A stretch of 64,000 nucleotides of DNA from an uncultured Ruminococcus sp. (GCA_902782445.1 CACZNC010000010.1:1-64000); one strand, 5' to 3'. Shown: positions 15,522 through 23,815, counted from the stretch's first letter. The notes: generated from the letters alone by a model not told the origin. Numbers and translations are program-made.

Positions 15522-15645
15522 GGAGTGAGGAGTTGAAAGCGGCTAGCGGCCAGCAGAACCGTTTTCCGTTGTTTCACGTGAAACAATTCTTCATTCTGAA
15601 TTCTGAATTCCCCACTCCTAACTCCTCACTCTTCACTCCTAACTC
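15522..15645. repeat. Heptad-array repeat arms around a parS site
   Basis: The left arm (15522-15569) ends in agcggccagcagaaccg. The right arm (15586-15645) reads attcttcattctgaattctg and then ctcctaactcctcactc, and it supplies the last codons and stop of recX. Confidence 0.75.
15570..15585. promoter_or_regulatory. parS-like palindrome (exact)
   Basis: TGTTTCACGTGAAACA, exact, 40 bp beyond the recX stop codon. Confidence 0.75.
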
Positions 15646-16294
15646 TTTTCCTTATCTCTTCCGCCTCGAAGCCTTTCCGCATCAGGGCGGCGGCGGCTTT
15701 TCTCCTTTCGGCGGGGTCGGCGTCTTTTTCAAGGAGAACGGGATAATTCCGGCGGATCTGCCAGTCCAGGGCGGCGCGGAGGTCTTCTTCGGGGACGGAT
15801 CCGGCGGCGGCTTTCGCGTCCTCCCGGGAGAATCCCTTCGCCAGAAGATCCGCTTCGATCCGGCGGCGGCCGACGCGCTTCGATCTGACGGCGGAGGCGG
15901 CGTACTGTTCGCAGGCGGCGCGGTCGTTGAGGAAGCCTTTCTTTTCAAGGTACGAAACGGCGTATTCCGCGGCCCCGGCGGCGTGTCCCCGTTCTTTCAG
16001 GCGGCGGATCAGCGCGCGGCGGCTCCGGTCGGAGAAATTCAAGAGATTCGCCGCGTCCCGGAGGGCTTTCGTGCGGTCGGCGGCGTCCCGGATCGCGTCG
16101 TAGACCGGCTCGTCCACCGGCTGTCCCGGAACGAGGAAGGGCGAATCCTCCCCCCCGCCGAGGGACCGCTCCAGCCGCTTCCATTCCCCCGGAGACAGCG
16201 CGAAAACTTCCCCCGAACCGCCCGAAACAGCATCGTCGGGCCCGAGGGAAACGAGAACGGAGGAGGGAGAGTGAAGGACGGAAAGAACGATCAT
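15626..16294 (-). CDS. recX: Regulatory protein RecX
   Basis: A 222-residue RecX-type modulator of RecA. The three-helix repeats characteristic of the family are visible: LLNFSDRSRRALIRRLKERG, then YLEKKGFLNDRAACEQYAAS, then VGRRRIEADLLAKGFSREDA and a final AAALMRKGFEAEEIRKRV. The start is placed at MIVLSVLH (16294). Upstream lies a heptad repeat, so there is no recognisable ribosome site; the repeat may have displaced the native leader. The C-terminal VRSEE and stop are also repeat-derived, so this gene is hemmed in by repeats on both sides. Confidence 0.82.
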   Translation of the reverse strand: MIVLSVLHSPSSVLVSLGPDDAVSGGSGEVFALSPGEWKRLERSLGGGEDSPFLVPGQPVDEPVYDAIRDAADRTKALRDAANLLNFSDRSRRALIRRLKERGHAAGAAEYAVSYLEKKGFLNDRAACEQYAASAVRSKRVGRRRIEADLLAKGFSREDAKAAAGSVPEEDLRAALDWQIRRNYPVLLEKDADPAERRKAAAALMRKGFEAEEIRKRVRSEE

Positions 16295-16388
16295 GGAAGT
16301 TGTTAGTTGGGAGTAGTTAGTGGTTAGTAGAACGGAATTAGGAGTTAGTAGTCGAAAGCGGCTAGCAGCTAGAAGAACCGTTCTCCGT

Positions 16389-16404
16389 TGTTTCACGTGA
16401 AACA
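16389..16404. promoter_or_regulatory. parS-like palindrome (exact)
   Basis: TGTTTCACGTGAAACA, exact; left edge of composite element 2. Confidence 0.75.
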
Positions 16405-16444
16405 TTCGTGATTTCGGACGGCTGACCCCCGTCGTTTCGCTTTT

Positions 16445-16581
16445 CTTTGTCATTCTGAGGAGCCCGCGACGAAGAATCTCCGCACGTGGAGGATGAGTTG
16501 GCCTTGAAGTTGGGAGATTCTTCGCTGACAGCACAACCGCGTCGGTGCGCACGACTGTGTCGGTGCGTCAGAATGACAAAG
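16445..16581. mobile_element. MITE-like element, copy 2 (137 bp)
   Basis: Same terminal inverted repeat as copy 1 (CTTTGTCATTCTGA/TCAGAATGACAAAG) and identical length, but inserted in the opposite orientation. Confidence 0.8.
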
Positions 16582-16624
16582 TGAGGGCGGTATGAGACGT
16601 GCAGCGGCCGAAATTTCGGAAGAA

Positions 16625-16640
16625 TGTTTCACGTGAAACA
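16625..16640. promoter_or_regulatory. parS-like palindrome (exact)
   Basis: TGTTTCACGTGAAACA, exact; right edge of composite element 2. Confidence 0.75.
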
Positions 16641-16704
16641 GGCGGGTTTATTGAGCGAGCGGTCTCGGCTGACGGTTCTACCAGCCGCTAGCCGCTAACC
16701 ACTA

Positions 16705-17880
16705 CTAACTCTCGCTCACCTTTCCTCCTTCGACGTGCCGGAAATTCACGTGTTCCGCTCTGGCTCCGGGGATGATGTCCGGCTCGCAGGAGGTGACGAT
16801 GATCTGGCGGGGGGCGGCGTCTTCCCGGGCCAGGGCGTCGAGGATGAAGCGGCGGCGGTTTTCGTCGAGTTCGGAGAACACGTCGTCGAGCAGGATCACC
16901 GGATATTCCCCGCCGACGGTCTTCGCGATCTCTGCCTCCCCGAGCTTCATCGAGAGGACGAGGGACCGCTGCTGGCCCTGGGAGGCGTAGGTCCGGGCTT
17001 CCCTTCCGTTGAGGGAGAGGAGCACGTCGTCCTTGTGGATCCCCCAGAGGGTCGATCCGGCGGCGATCTCCCGGTCCCGGTACGCGGTCAGCCGGGTTTT
17101 CAGGGGTCCCGGATCCGGCGGGGCGGAGGTCAGGGAGCGCGGATCGGTCAGCGGCTTCGGCAGATTCTCGGAAGTCTCTTCCAGCGCGTGGGAGCGGTAC
17201 TCCAGCCCGGGGATCTCCGCGCCTCCGGTCATGCCGGCGAAATAGCGTCCCACCGCCCCGGCGAGCAGGGAGACGTAATCCGCCCGGTAGCACGCGATCC
17301 ACGCGCCGCACTCCGCGAGCCCTTCGGCGTAGACCGCCCATTCCTCCGCCGACACGGATTCCCCCTCCCCGGCCCGGCGGATCAGCGCGTTGCGTTCGGC
17401 GAGGAGCTTCGTCCACCGGCGGAGCCAGAGCAGATAGTCCCCGGAGATCTGGGAGAGCGCGATGTCGAGAAACGCCCGCCGCTCCCCCGGTCCCCCGGAG
17501 ACGACCGACAGATTCGAGGGCGTGAAGAGAACGGCCCGGAAATTCCCCACCATTTCGGCCGCGGAGGAGAGGGGCGCTCCGTTCCGGGTCAGCCTCTTGC
17601 GTCCGGAGAGGGGGAGGACGGCTTCGAGGGCGGTGTCGTTTTCGTATCCGTCCCGGCGGAAGGAGAGGGAAGCACGGGCGAATTCGCTGCCGAACCGCAC
17701 GAGCTCCTTTTCCCGGGCACCCCGGAAGGAACGTCCCCGGGCGAAGAAATAGATCCCCTCGAGGATGTTCGACTTGCCCTGGGCGTTCATGCCCCAGAGC
17801 ACGTTGATCCCCGGCGAGAATTCCACCCGCGCGGACGCGATGTTGCGCCAGTTTTCGTAAATTGCGGTTGTGACGGTCAT
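16705..17880 (-). CDS. recF: DNA replication and repair protein RecF
   Basis: A 391-residue SMC-like ATPase that loads RecA at gaps with RecOR. Walker A is GMNAQGKS (residues 30-37, Ala-Gln-Gly instead of the usual Gly-Gln-Gly), the ABC signature is ASQGQQRS and Walker B is VILLDDVFSELD. Length is near the family norm. It lies 34 bp downstream of nth in the same direction, so the two are probably cotranscribed. No ribosome site is evident before the ATG. In most Firmicutes recF is next to dnaA-dnaN-gyrB; here none of these is present, so recF has left its usual oriC cluster. The terminal VSES and stop sit in a heptad repeat. Confidence 0.93.
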   Translation of the reverse strand: MTVTTAIYENWRNIASARVEFSPGINVLWGMNAQGKSNILEGIYFFARGRSFRGAREKELVRFGSEFARASLSFRRDGYENDTALEAVLPLSGRKRLTRNGAPLSSAAEMVGNFRAVLFTPSNLSVVSGGPGERRAFLDIALSQISGDYLLWLRRWTKLLAERNALIRRAGEGESVSAEEWAVYAEGLAECGAWIACYRADYVSLLAGAVGRYFAGMTGGAEIPGLEYRSHALEETSENLPKPLTDPRSLTSAPPDPGPLKTRLTAYRDREIAAGSTLWGIHKDDVLLSLNGREARTYASQGQQRSLVLSMKLGEAEIAKTVGGEYPVILLDDVFSELDENRRRFILDALAREDAAPRQIIVTSCEPDIIPGARAEHVNFRHVEGGKVSES

Positions 17881-17914
17881 GTGGATTGAATGGTCAGCGG
17901 GCCGGCGGATGTTC

Positions 17915-18559
17915 TCAGCTCCGGTTCCCGCGCAGGCAGTACGGCTTCAGGGGACAATCCCCGCATTTCGGCGCTCTCGCGGTGCAGGTGTCCCTTCCGA
18001 AAAGGACCATGCGGTGGCAGTAGGCGGCCTGATCTTCCCGGGGGACGATCTCCGAAAGGATCTTTTCGACCCGGAGGGGGTCTTTCAGGGTCTCGGGGTA
18101 GAATCCGAAGCGGCCGTTCAGACGGATGCAGTGGGTGTCCGCCACGATGCCGGGCTTGCCGAAGCAGTCTCCCAGCAGCAGATTGGCGATCTTGCGGCCC
18201 ACCCCGGGCAGGGAGAGCAGGTCTTCCATGGTGTCGGGGACCTTTCCGTCAAAGTCCCGGAGGATGATCTGCGACATGGCGATGCAGGAGGCGGCTTTGG
18301 TGTGGTACAGGCCGCAGGGACGGACGATCTCCTCCACCGCTTCAGGATCCGCTTCCGCCATCGCCCGCACGTCGGGGAAGGCTTCGAACAGCGGGACGCA
18401 GACGATGTTCACCCGCTCGTCGGTGCACTGGGCGGAAAGCCGCGCGGCGATCAGCAGTCTCCAGGGATCCCCCGCGTATTCGAGGGAGCAGACCGCGTCC
18501 GGGTAAAGCTCCCGGAGGACGGATTGGATTTTTTCGATATCCGGTGTGAATGCGGGCAT
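17915..18559 (-). CDS. nth: Endonuclease III (DNA glycosylase/AP lyase)
   Basis: A 214-residue bifunctional glycosylase that removes oxidised pyrimidines. The helix-hairpin-helix LPGVGRKIANLL carries the catalytic Lys123, Asp141 lies in VADTHCIRL, and the four 4Fe-4S cysteines are Cys192, Cys199, Cys202 and Cys208 with the standard C-x6-C-x2-C-x5-C spacing. GGAGG precedes the ATG. It is upstream of recF in a likely repair operon. Confidence 0.93.
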   Translation of the reverse strand: MPAFTPDIEKIQSVLRELYPDAVCSLEYAGDPWRLLIAARLSAQCTDERVNIVCVPLFEAFPDVRAMAEADPEAVEEIVRPCGLYHTKAASCIAMSQIILRDFDGKVPDTMEDLLSLPGVGRKIANLLLGDCFGKPGIVADTHCIRLNGRFGFYPETLKDPLRVEKILSEIVPREDQAAYCHRMVLFGRDTCTARAPKCGDCPLKPYCLRGNRS

Positions 18560-18576
18560 AAGGACCTCCGGAGGAG

Positions 18577-18682
18577 ATGGAAGTTGTTAGTTGGGAGGGG
18601 CTAGTGGTTAGTAGAACGAGTGAGCGGGCGGAAATAGAGGAATTAGGAATGAATTCAGAATTCAGAATGAAGAATTCTGAAT
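18577..18682. repeat. Heptad-array arm
   Basis: Left-type arm of degenerate 7-bp units (gttagttgggaggggctagt, attcagaattcagaatgaag) between nth and the parS at 18683. Confidence 0.75.
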
Positions 18683-18698
18683 TGTTTCACGTGAAACA
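18683..18698. promoter_or_regulatory. parS-like palindrome (exact)
   Basis: TGTTTCACGTGAAACA, exact; forms the junction between a heptad arm and the long structured repeat. Confidence 0.75.
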
Positions 18699-19091
18699 TT
18701 CCCCGACAAAACTTCATGTTTCGCCCGGACAGGTTTTCGATTGCGCGGTTCTGTCTGCACACGGATCTGAATCTGAGTATGTGCGCGAGGATGAGGAAAC
18801 AGTTTTGACTTCCCGTCCGCGCGTCCTGTGTAATGCGCGCCTGAAACGCTGCCGGAGGCCGCAGACTTGTCTGCGCATGTTTCGGCTGCACGAACAGAGA
18901 CCGCGCGAGGACGTGGGATGCGCTGTCGAATTTCGATTTAGGTACGAGCGGTAAGGTTATGCCATACGGCCAAGGGACCCGCACAGGGGGGCTTCGGCCT
19001 GAGATGGTCCCCCGTGCCGCCGTCCCGCGCAGGGACATAAATCCGAAACGCGTAGCGTTTCATACCTTATTTCCCTTCGAGAAGGGAAGAT
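18699..19091. repeat. Long structured repeat, family C (complete copy 1)
   Basis: About 390 bp without a gene, about 60-70% alike by eye to 37306-37705 with a partial relative at 42611-42905. Hairpins seen are CGCAGAC/GTCTGCG (18860-18875), a GC-rich stem GCACaGGGGG with CCCCCGTGC closed over GGC-TTCG-GCC, and a terminal TTCCCTT/AAGGGAA stem. The paired bases differ between copies but pairing is kept. The element stops at the end of the PBP2 gene. Confidence 0.75.
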
Positions 19092-21551
19092 TTACGGCAG
19101 TAGCCACTGGGAACCGTCGTCGAAGGGGAGTTCTCCGTCGTCCTGCCCGGCGGAGGGGACATAGTCGAATTCCGGCTCGGGTTCGGGCTCCGGTTCTCCG
19201 TAGGGCGTGGGATCGAAGGGCAGGTCGATCTCCCAGCCGGCGCCGTCGCTTCCGTTTGACGCGGGTTCGGGCTCCGGGGTCTCTTCGGGTTCGTCGGCCT
19301 CGGGTGCGGCGGTCTCTTCGGGCTCTTCTTCCTCCTCTTCGTCCCCGCCCTGGGATGCGAGCCACGCGGCTTCGGCTTCGGCGAGGGCGGCTTCTTCGGC
19401 GGCTCTCTGCGCTTCCTCTTCCGCCCGCTTCGCTTCTTCGGCCGCGCGGATCCCGTCCACGTCGAAATAATAGTCGAAGATGTCCCGGATGGAGTAGCCC
19501 GCCTCGGTGCCCCCGGACGCCTGCTCGATCACGCAGGTCACGATGATCTCCGGATCGTCGAAGGGCGCGAAGGCCGTGATGATGCCGTTGTCGGACTTGA
19601 ACTGGGAGACCTGGGCGGTGCCGGTCTTGCCGCCGATGGGGATGGGATATCCCGCGAAGACGGAGGCGGCGGAACCGAGGTCCATAACGCCCTTCATCCC
19701 TTCCTTGACGATGCCGAGGATCTCGTCGGAGACGTCGATTTTGTCCAGGATCTCGGGCTTCTGGGTGAAGACGGCCTCCCCGGTGTCGAAGCGGCGGATC
19801 TCCTTCACGATGTGCGCCGCGTACCGGGTCCCCTTGTTGAGGACCGTGGAGATGTAGCAGCTGATCTGCAAGGGGGAGAACAGGTTGTCGCTCTGCCCGA
19901 TGGCCGCCTGCAGGGTGTCGCCGGGTCCCCAGGGGTTCAGGCCGTTCTCGTTGCGGTAGTCCGGGCCCGCGAGGATGCCGGTCTTTTCGGGGATCTCGAT
20001 GCCGGTGGGCTGGCCGAGTCCGTAATGGCGGCAGTATTCGTTCATCTTCTCGATGGTGAGCCGGCGGCCCACGTCGAAGAAGAAGTAGTTGCAGGACTCC
20101 TGGATCGCCTCCACCACCTTGATCTTGCCGTGGACCTGCCCCGTGAGGAGGTAGAGCCAGCAGCGGGGGGTGTAGCCGGTGTCGGCGTAGTACATGTACT
20201 GGCCCTGGGCGTCGATGACCGTGTCCTTGGTGATGGTCTTCTCCATCAGGGCCGCGGTGGCGACGCCGATCTTGAAGGTCGAGCCGGGGGCGTAGGTGCC
20301 GAACAGGGCCCGGTTGTACATGGGGGAGTGCTCGTCGGAATTGAGGTAGGCCCAGTCCTCCGTCAGAGTGGCCAGATTGTAGGTCGGATAGGAGGCGATG
20401 GCGATGATCTCGTTGTCCGAGGGGTCGAGGATCGTGAGGGCCCCGACGTAGGCGTCCTCGCCGGTGAGGGCCTTGTAGGGATTGGCCTCGGCCCGGATGC
20501 GGATGACGTTCTTCGCCAGCGCGTTTTCGGCGACGACCTGCATGTCGATGTCGACGGTGAGGTAGAGGTCGCATCCGGCCACGGGCTCCTTCGTGACTTC
20601 GGTCTTGACGACGGTCCCGTAGACGTCCTCGGTGATCGTGAGCTCTCCGTCGGTGCCGTGGAGGTATTCCTCGAAGGCCGCCTCGCATCCGTCCCGCCCG
20701 ACGAGGGTGTCCGGGGCGTAGCCAAGATCCGCGAAATACTCCGCCTTGTCCGAGGGGATCCGCCCGATCCAGCCGAGGATGTGGGAGAGGTAGCCCGGAT
20801 AGTGGTAGACCCGGGCGGTCTCGTTCTTGATCTCGAAGCCGCGGGAATAAAGCTCCCCGATCCCCGCGAGGAAGGTGAGGGAGACGTCTTCCGCGATCGT
20901 ATAGGGGGAGGTCTTCGAGAATTCGGAGAGGGTCATGTCCAGGCGGCGGAGGAAGAGGGCCGCGGCGGTGTCGTAGGGATAATTATAGTAATAATCCGCG
21001 ATCCCGGTCTCCGGGTCCCGGTCGGCGGAGAGGATGCCGTAGTGGAGCATGATCGCCCGGGCTTCGTCCTCGATCCCGGCGCCGTCCTCCACGTTGAGCT
21101 CGCTGACGAGGCGGGAGTACCGGCGTCCGCGGGCCGTGCCGAAAAAGCCGTCGGGGTATTCGAAGCGGATCCCGGCGTTGGAGGTGGAGACGGTGAGGGA
21201 GTCCCGGGGCGGCAGGACCCTGTCGGACTCCCCGATGCGGGCCGCGATCTCCTCGAGGTCAAGCAAGAGGGTGTTGATGCTCTCGTTGTCCCGGGGCATG
21301 GTGGCGTAGTCGAGCCGGATGTTGTACGCCTCCGAATTGGTGACGAGGGGGGTGCCGTTCCGGTCGAAGATCTCGCCGCGCTGGGCCTGGATGACCTCCG
21401 TGCGGGTGCGGTACACCGCCCGCTCGGACATGCTGTAATAATCCTGTCCCGAGACCTGCAGATACAGCAGCCGTCCGGTATACACCGCGGCAATGAGCAG
21501 GCACACGACGGTCAGAACCAGAAGCCGGGGAAGATGGTCTTTTTTGTTCAT
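19092..21551 (-). CDS. mrdA: Penicillin-binding protein 2 (class B transpeptidase)
   Basis: An 819-residue membrane-anchored class B PBP that cross-links peptidoglycan, normally with RodA for elongation. One N-terminal helix (about 9-25) is followed by the dimerisation/pedestal region with RGEIFDRNG, then the transpeptidase: SxxK with Ser424 (GSTFK), SxN at 486-488 (SCN) and KTG at 642-644 (GGKTGTAQ). A tail of about 115 residues (from ~702) is Ala/Glu-rich and then Pro/Glu-rich, far longer than usual. It sits alone, without the mreBCD-rodA neighbours common in other Firmicutes. No good ribosome site precedes the ATG. Confidence 0.9.
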   Translation of the reverse strand: MNKKDHLPRLLVLTVVCLLIAAVYTGRLLYLQVSGQDYYSMSERAVYRTRTEVIQAQRGEIFDRNGTPLVTNSEAYNIRLDYATMPRDNESINTLLLDLEEIAARIGESDRVLPPRDSLTVSTSNAGIRFEYPDGFFGTARGRRYSRLVSELNVEDGAGIEDEARAIMLHYGILSADRDPETGIADYYYNYPYDTAAALFLRRLDMTLSEFSKTSPYTIAEDVSLTFLAGIGELYSRGFEIKNETARVYHYPGYLSHILGWIGRIPSDKAEYFADLGYAPDTLVGRDGCEAAFEEYLHGTDGELTITEDVYGTVVKTEVTKEPVAGCDLYLTVDIDMQVVAENALAKNVIRIRAEANPYKALTGEDAYVGALTILDPSDNEIIAIASYPTYNLATLTEDWAYLNSDEHSPMYNRALFGTYAPGSTFKIGVATAALMEKTITKDTVIDAQGQYMYYADTGYTPRCWLYLLTGQVHGKIKVVEAIQESCNYFFFDVGRRLTIEKMNEYCRHYGLGQPTGIEIPEKTGILAGPDYRNENGLNPWGPGDTLQAAIGQSDNLFSPLQISCYISTVLNKGTRYAAHIVKEIRRFDTGEAVFTQKPEILDKIDVSDEILGIVKEGMKGVMDLGSAASVFAGYPIPIGGKTGTAQVSQFKSDNGIITAFAPFDDPEIIVTCVIEQASGGTEAGYSIRDIFDYYFDVDGIRAAEEAKRAEEEAQRAAEEAALAEAEAAWLASQGGDEEEEEEPEETAAPEADEPEETPEPEPASNGSDGAGWEIDLPFDPTPYGEPEPEPEPEFDYVPSAGQDDGELPFDDGSQWLLP

Positions 21552-21569
21552 GGCGTTTTGCTTTAATTG

Positions 21570-21630
21570 TTTGAAGTTGTTAGTTGGGAGCAGTTAGTGG
21601 TTAGTAGAACGGGTGAGGCGTATCGGGGGC
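21570..21630. repeat. Heptad-array arm upstream of mrdA
   Basis: Left-type 7-bp array (gttagttgggagcagttagt) lying directly upstream of the mrdA start; it leads into the family D repeat. Confidence 0.65.
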
Positions 21631-21866
21631 GGGGAGTGCGGGGTTTTCGGTTTTTGAGTGGGAGCGCTCCGCCCGCTTCGCTGGGATGGAAGGGACGCGC
21701 GGTTGTTCAGCCGGAGAATGGAGCGATCTTCGCGGACTTCTTCAAATTCAAGCCGGACGAGCCTGTGAGGGGAGACAACCTCGCGCGGTCTCTGTTCGGA
21801 TGGCTGAAACATGCAGTGATTCAGGCGCGCATTGGAAAAGGGACAATGTACAGGGGATCGGAATGA
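21631..21866. repeat. Structured repeat, family D
   Basis: Shares its plan with 42327-42594 and 55705-55960 (gggagcgctccg, gttcagccgg-aatgg, caagccggacgagcctg, cctcgcgcggtctctgttcg). The last part is the reverse complement of the core of family C, but the internal hairpin has been lost from this copy. It ends at the parS palindrome at 21867. Confidence 0.7.
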
Positions 21867-21882
21867 TGTTTCACGTGAAACA
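21867..21882. promoter_or_regulatory. parS-like palindrome (exact)
   Basis: TGTTTCACGTGAAACA, exact; joins family D to composite element 3. Confidence 0.75.
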
Positions 21883-21924
21883 ATCGTGATTTCGGACGGC
21901 TGACTCCCATCGTTGCGCTTCTCG

Positions 21925-22057
21925 TTGTCATTCTGAGGAGCCTGCGACGAAGAATCTCCGCACATGGAGGATGGGTTGGCCTTGAAGCTGGGAGATTCTT
22001 CGCTGACAGCACGACTGTGTCGGTGCGCACGACTGCGTCGGTGCGTCAGAATGACAA
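21925..22057. mobile_element. MITE-like element, copy 3
   Basis: Bounded by TTGTCATTCTGA and TCAGAATGACAA; same orientation as copy 2 and nearly the same interior. Confidence 0.8.
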
Positions 22058-22102
22058 TGTGAGGGCGGATTGGGATGTGGAGCGGCCGGAATATCGGAAG
22101 AA

Positions 22103-22118
22103 TGTTTCACGTGAAACA
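22103..22118. promoter_or_regulatory. parS-like palindrome (exact)
   Basis: TGTTTCACGTGAAACA, exact; right edge of composite element 3. Confidence 0.75.
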
Positions 22119-22211
22119 ATTCTTAATTCATAATTCTGAATTCTGAATTTCATTCTTCATTCCGCGCAGCCGCTTCTACTAGCAACTAGCCACTAACCAC
22201 TACCAACTCTT
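22119..22211. repeat. Heptad-array arm (inverse orientation)
   Basis: Reads ttcttaattcataattctg and then ctagccactaaccactacc, ending right at the stop codon of the repressor gene. Confidence 0.75.
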
Positions 22212-22212
22212 A

Positions 22213-22911
22213 TTACGGTTTGCCCCGGATCTCTTCGACTTTTCCGACGATCCGGACGGGCATGTCCTGGATCTGCTGGCGGGTGAAGGTCATGGGGGGG
22301 TATTCCTCGTTGTTCGAGAGGAGGGAGATGCCGTCGTCCCGGTAGTGGATCCGCTTGCAGACCCCCTCGTTGCCGTTGACGAGGACGATGGCGCATTCGC
22401 CTTCCTCGACGGTGTCCTGCTTGCGCACGATCACGACGTCGCCCCGGCGGATCCGGGGGAGCATGCTGTCGCCCTTGATCCGGAGGGCGAAGAATTCCCC
22501 GCCCCGGGCGAGATCGGACGTGATCTCCTCCCAGGCCTCCGGGTCGTCCTGATCGAAGACGTCCACCGCCTCGAGGGGGATGCCCGCGCCGACCGCGCTG
22601 AGGACGCCGATCTTTTTGCCCGTGCTGTGATAGATCCGGCTTCCCGGGGATCTGGGGGACGCGTTCCCGGAGGAGACTGCGGTCTCTCTCGGTCCGGCAC
22701 CCCCTCCTCCGACGCCGATCAGCTCGTCCGCGGTGACGCCGAAATACCCGGCGAGGAGGGCGAGGGTCCTGGCGGCCGGGGTGGATCCGCGGCGTTTCCA
22801 CTGGCTGGTGACGGCGGAAGAGAGGCCGAGTTCCCGGGCGACGGCGTTGGGGGTCTTCCCGGCTTCGGCGCAGAGAGTCTGGAATTTTTCCCAGAAGAGG
22901 GTGGTTTCCAT
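22213..22911 (-). CDS. LexA/CI-like phage repressor (XRE HTH plus S24 peptidase)
   Basis: A 232-residue repressor. Residues about 8-62 form an XRE helix-turn-helix (NAVARELGLSSAVTSQWKR); the C-terminal S24 domain has catalytic Ser149 (IKGDSMLPRIRRGD) and Lys186, and a likely Ala109-Gly110 self-cleavage bond in SAVGAGIP. It should therefore be inactivated by RecA* during the SOS response, releasing the divergent phage operon. The start METTLF at 22911 is chosen because GGAGG lies 11 bases upstream; the track start at 23079 reads through the operator region. It is divergent from the phage operon, the classical lysogeny switch arrangement. Confidence 0.88.
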   Translation of the reverse strand: METTLFWEKFQTLCAEAGKTPNAVARELGLSSAVTSQWKRRGSTPAARTLALLAGYFGVTADELIGVGGGGAGPRETAVSSGNASPRSPGSRIYHSTGKKIGVLSAVGAGIPLEAVDVFDQDDPEAWEEITSDLARGGEFFALRIKGDSMLPRIRRGDVVIVRKQDTVEEGECAIVLVNGNEGVCKRIHYRDDGISLLSNNEEYPPMTFTRQQIQDMPVRIVGKVEEIRGKP

Positions 22912-22964
22912 CAGAGCGTGGTCCTCCGTTTTGAACATAAGAGACAAAAATCCGGCTGGGGCAA

Positions 22965-23100
22965 TATCTAACAATTGTGTGAATCGGAGAATCGAAACAA
23001 ATGTTAGAAACCCTATTGACAGGCAACAGTTGTTAGTGTATAATGTTCTCACAACAGTTGTACGGCTCCATTCTAACACAAGCGGGGCGGTTTGTCAACA
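22965..23100. promoter_or_regulatory. Repressor operator cluster
   Basis: Four to five related sites lie between the repressor and the phage operon: CTAACAATTGTGTG (22968-22981), AAATGTTAGAAA (about 22999-23010), CAACAGTTGTTAG (23024-23036), ACAACAGTTGT (23052-23062) and a half site TTCTAACACAAG (about 23073-23084). They share CTAACAAYTGTT on one strand. The third site lies inside the promoter spacer at 23022-23038, so bound repressor would block RNA polymerase. Confidence 0.7.
23016..23044 (+). promoter_or_regulatory. Phage operon promoter
   Basis: TTGACA at 23016-23021, a 17-bp spacer and TATAAT at 23039-23044: a perfect consensus, as expected for a repressor-controlled lytic promoter. Confidence 0.88.
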
Positions 23101-23126
23101 GGATTTTGCGAAAGGATCGTGAAGAA

Positions 23127-23384
23127 ATGCAGGGAAGCATCGGAGGTCCCGGAAAGCCGGAGAAGGCGATGACGCCGGGAACAGCGGAAAAGACGGACGG
23201 ATTTCTGGAAGAGGAGGACGCGGAGGCTGCGGCGATCTGCCTGACCTGCCCCCGTCCGGAGTGCAGGCTGGACCGGAACAAGCCCTGTCTGCGCTACCGG
23301 CGGGGGATCCGGGCGATCCGGAGAAAGCGGGCCGCATTGGCGGAAGAACCCGATCCCGCGCAGATCGCGATGGAGATCCTGTGA
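23127..23384 (+). CDS. Small cysteine-containing phage protein
   Basis: An 85-residue first gene of the phage operon. It has one cysteine cluster, CLTCPRPECRLDRNKPCL, followed by a basic RYRRGIRAIRRKR segment, which suggests a zinc-binding DNA-associated protein. ATG at 23127 follows AAAGGA. Its stop overlaps the GTG of the next gene (GTGA), so the two are translationally coupled. The family is not recognised; an early regulatory role such as a transcription activator of late genes is only a guess. Confidence 0.6.
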   Translation: MQGSIGGPGKPEKAMTPGTAEKTDGFLEEEDAEAAAICLTCPRPECRLDRNKPCLRYRRGIRAIRRKRAALAEEPDPAQIAMEIL

Positions 23385-23611
23385 CGGCGCGGGAGACGGT
23401 CCGGGCCTTCATCCGGGAAGAGGAAGAGGACGCGGCGAGGGAGGAGAGCTTCTTCGTCTGCGACGGATGCGGGGAGGCGGCCGCGGGGGAGGTCTGCTAT
23501 GCGGTGGAGCTCAGTTCCGGCTCCCTCCGCTTCTGCCGGGAATGCCTCCGGGAAAAGCGGTCCCTGGCGGAGCACCTGGAAATGCTGGGGGCGGAGGTCA
23601 GGAGATGTTAG
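23381..23611 (+). CDS. Small zinc-ribbon-like phage protein
   Basis: A 76-residue protein starting at GTG 23381 inside the preceding stop. It carries CDGC and CREC knuckles separated by about 26 residues, after an acidic EEEEDAAREE stretch; the knuckle spacing fits a zinc ribbon. The name and function are unknown. It is followed by a host-type parS repeat that separates these early genes from the terminase genes. Confidence 0.55.
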   Translation: MTARETVRAFIREEEEDAAREESFFVCDGCGEAAAGEVCYAVELSSGSLRFCRECLREKRSLAEHLEMLGAEVRRC

Positions 23612-23815
23612 GGAGGAGTGGCTAGCGGTTAGTGGCTAGTGGCTAGTAGAGACGAGTGAGGAGTTAGGAGTGAATTCAGAATTGAGGATTCAGAATTAAG
23701 AATTAAGAATTTGTACTGTTTCACGTGAAACAATTCCTCATTCCTAATTTCGCGCGGACGGTTCTACTAGCCGCTCGCAACTGCCGACTAACAACTCCGA
23801 AAATCAAGGGTAAAC
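23612..23815. repeat. Heptad-array repeat arms around a parS site, inside the phage locus
   Basis: A clean 7-bp array (GCTAGCG GTTAGTG GCTAGTG GCTAGTA) opens the left arm at about 23625. The opposed arm runs to 23800. This is the first of six repeat insertions within the phage operon. Confidence 0.75.
23717..23732. promoter_or_regulatory. parS-like palindrome (exact)
   Basis: TGTTTCACGTGAAACA, exact, within the phage locus. Confidence 0.75.

Larger units (their letters stand above)
16295..16704. repeat. Composite repeat cluster: heptad arm, parS, MITE-like core, parS, heptad arm
   Basis: No gene is present. The order is heptad arm (16295-16380), parS (16389-16404), 40-bp flank, MITE-like element (16445-16581), 43-bp flank, parS (16625-16640) and opposed heptad arm (16660-16710) reaching into the recF stop region. 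Confidence 0.8.
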
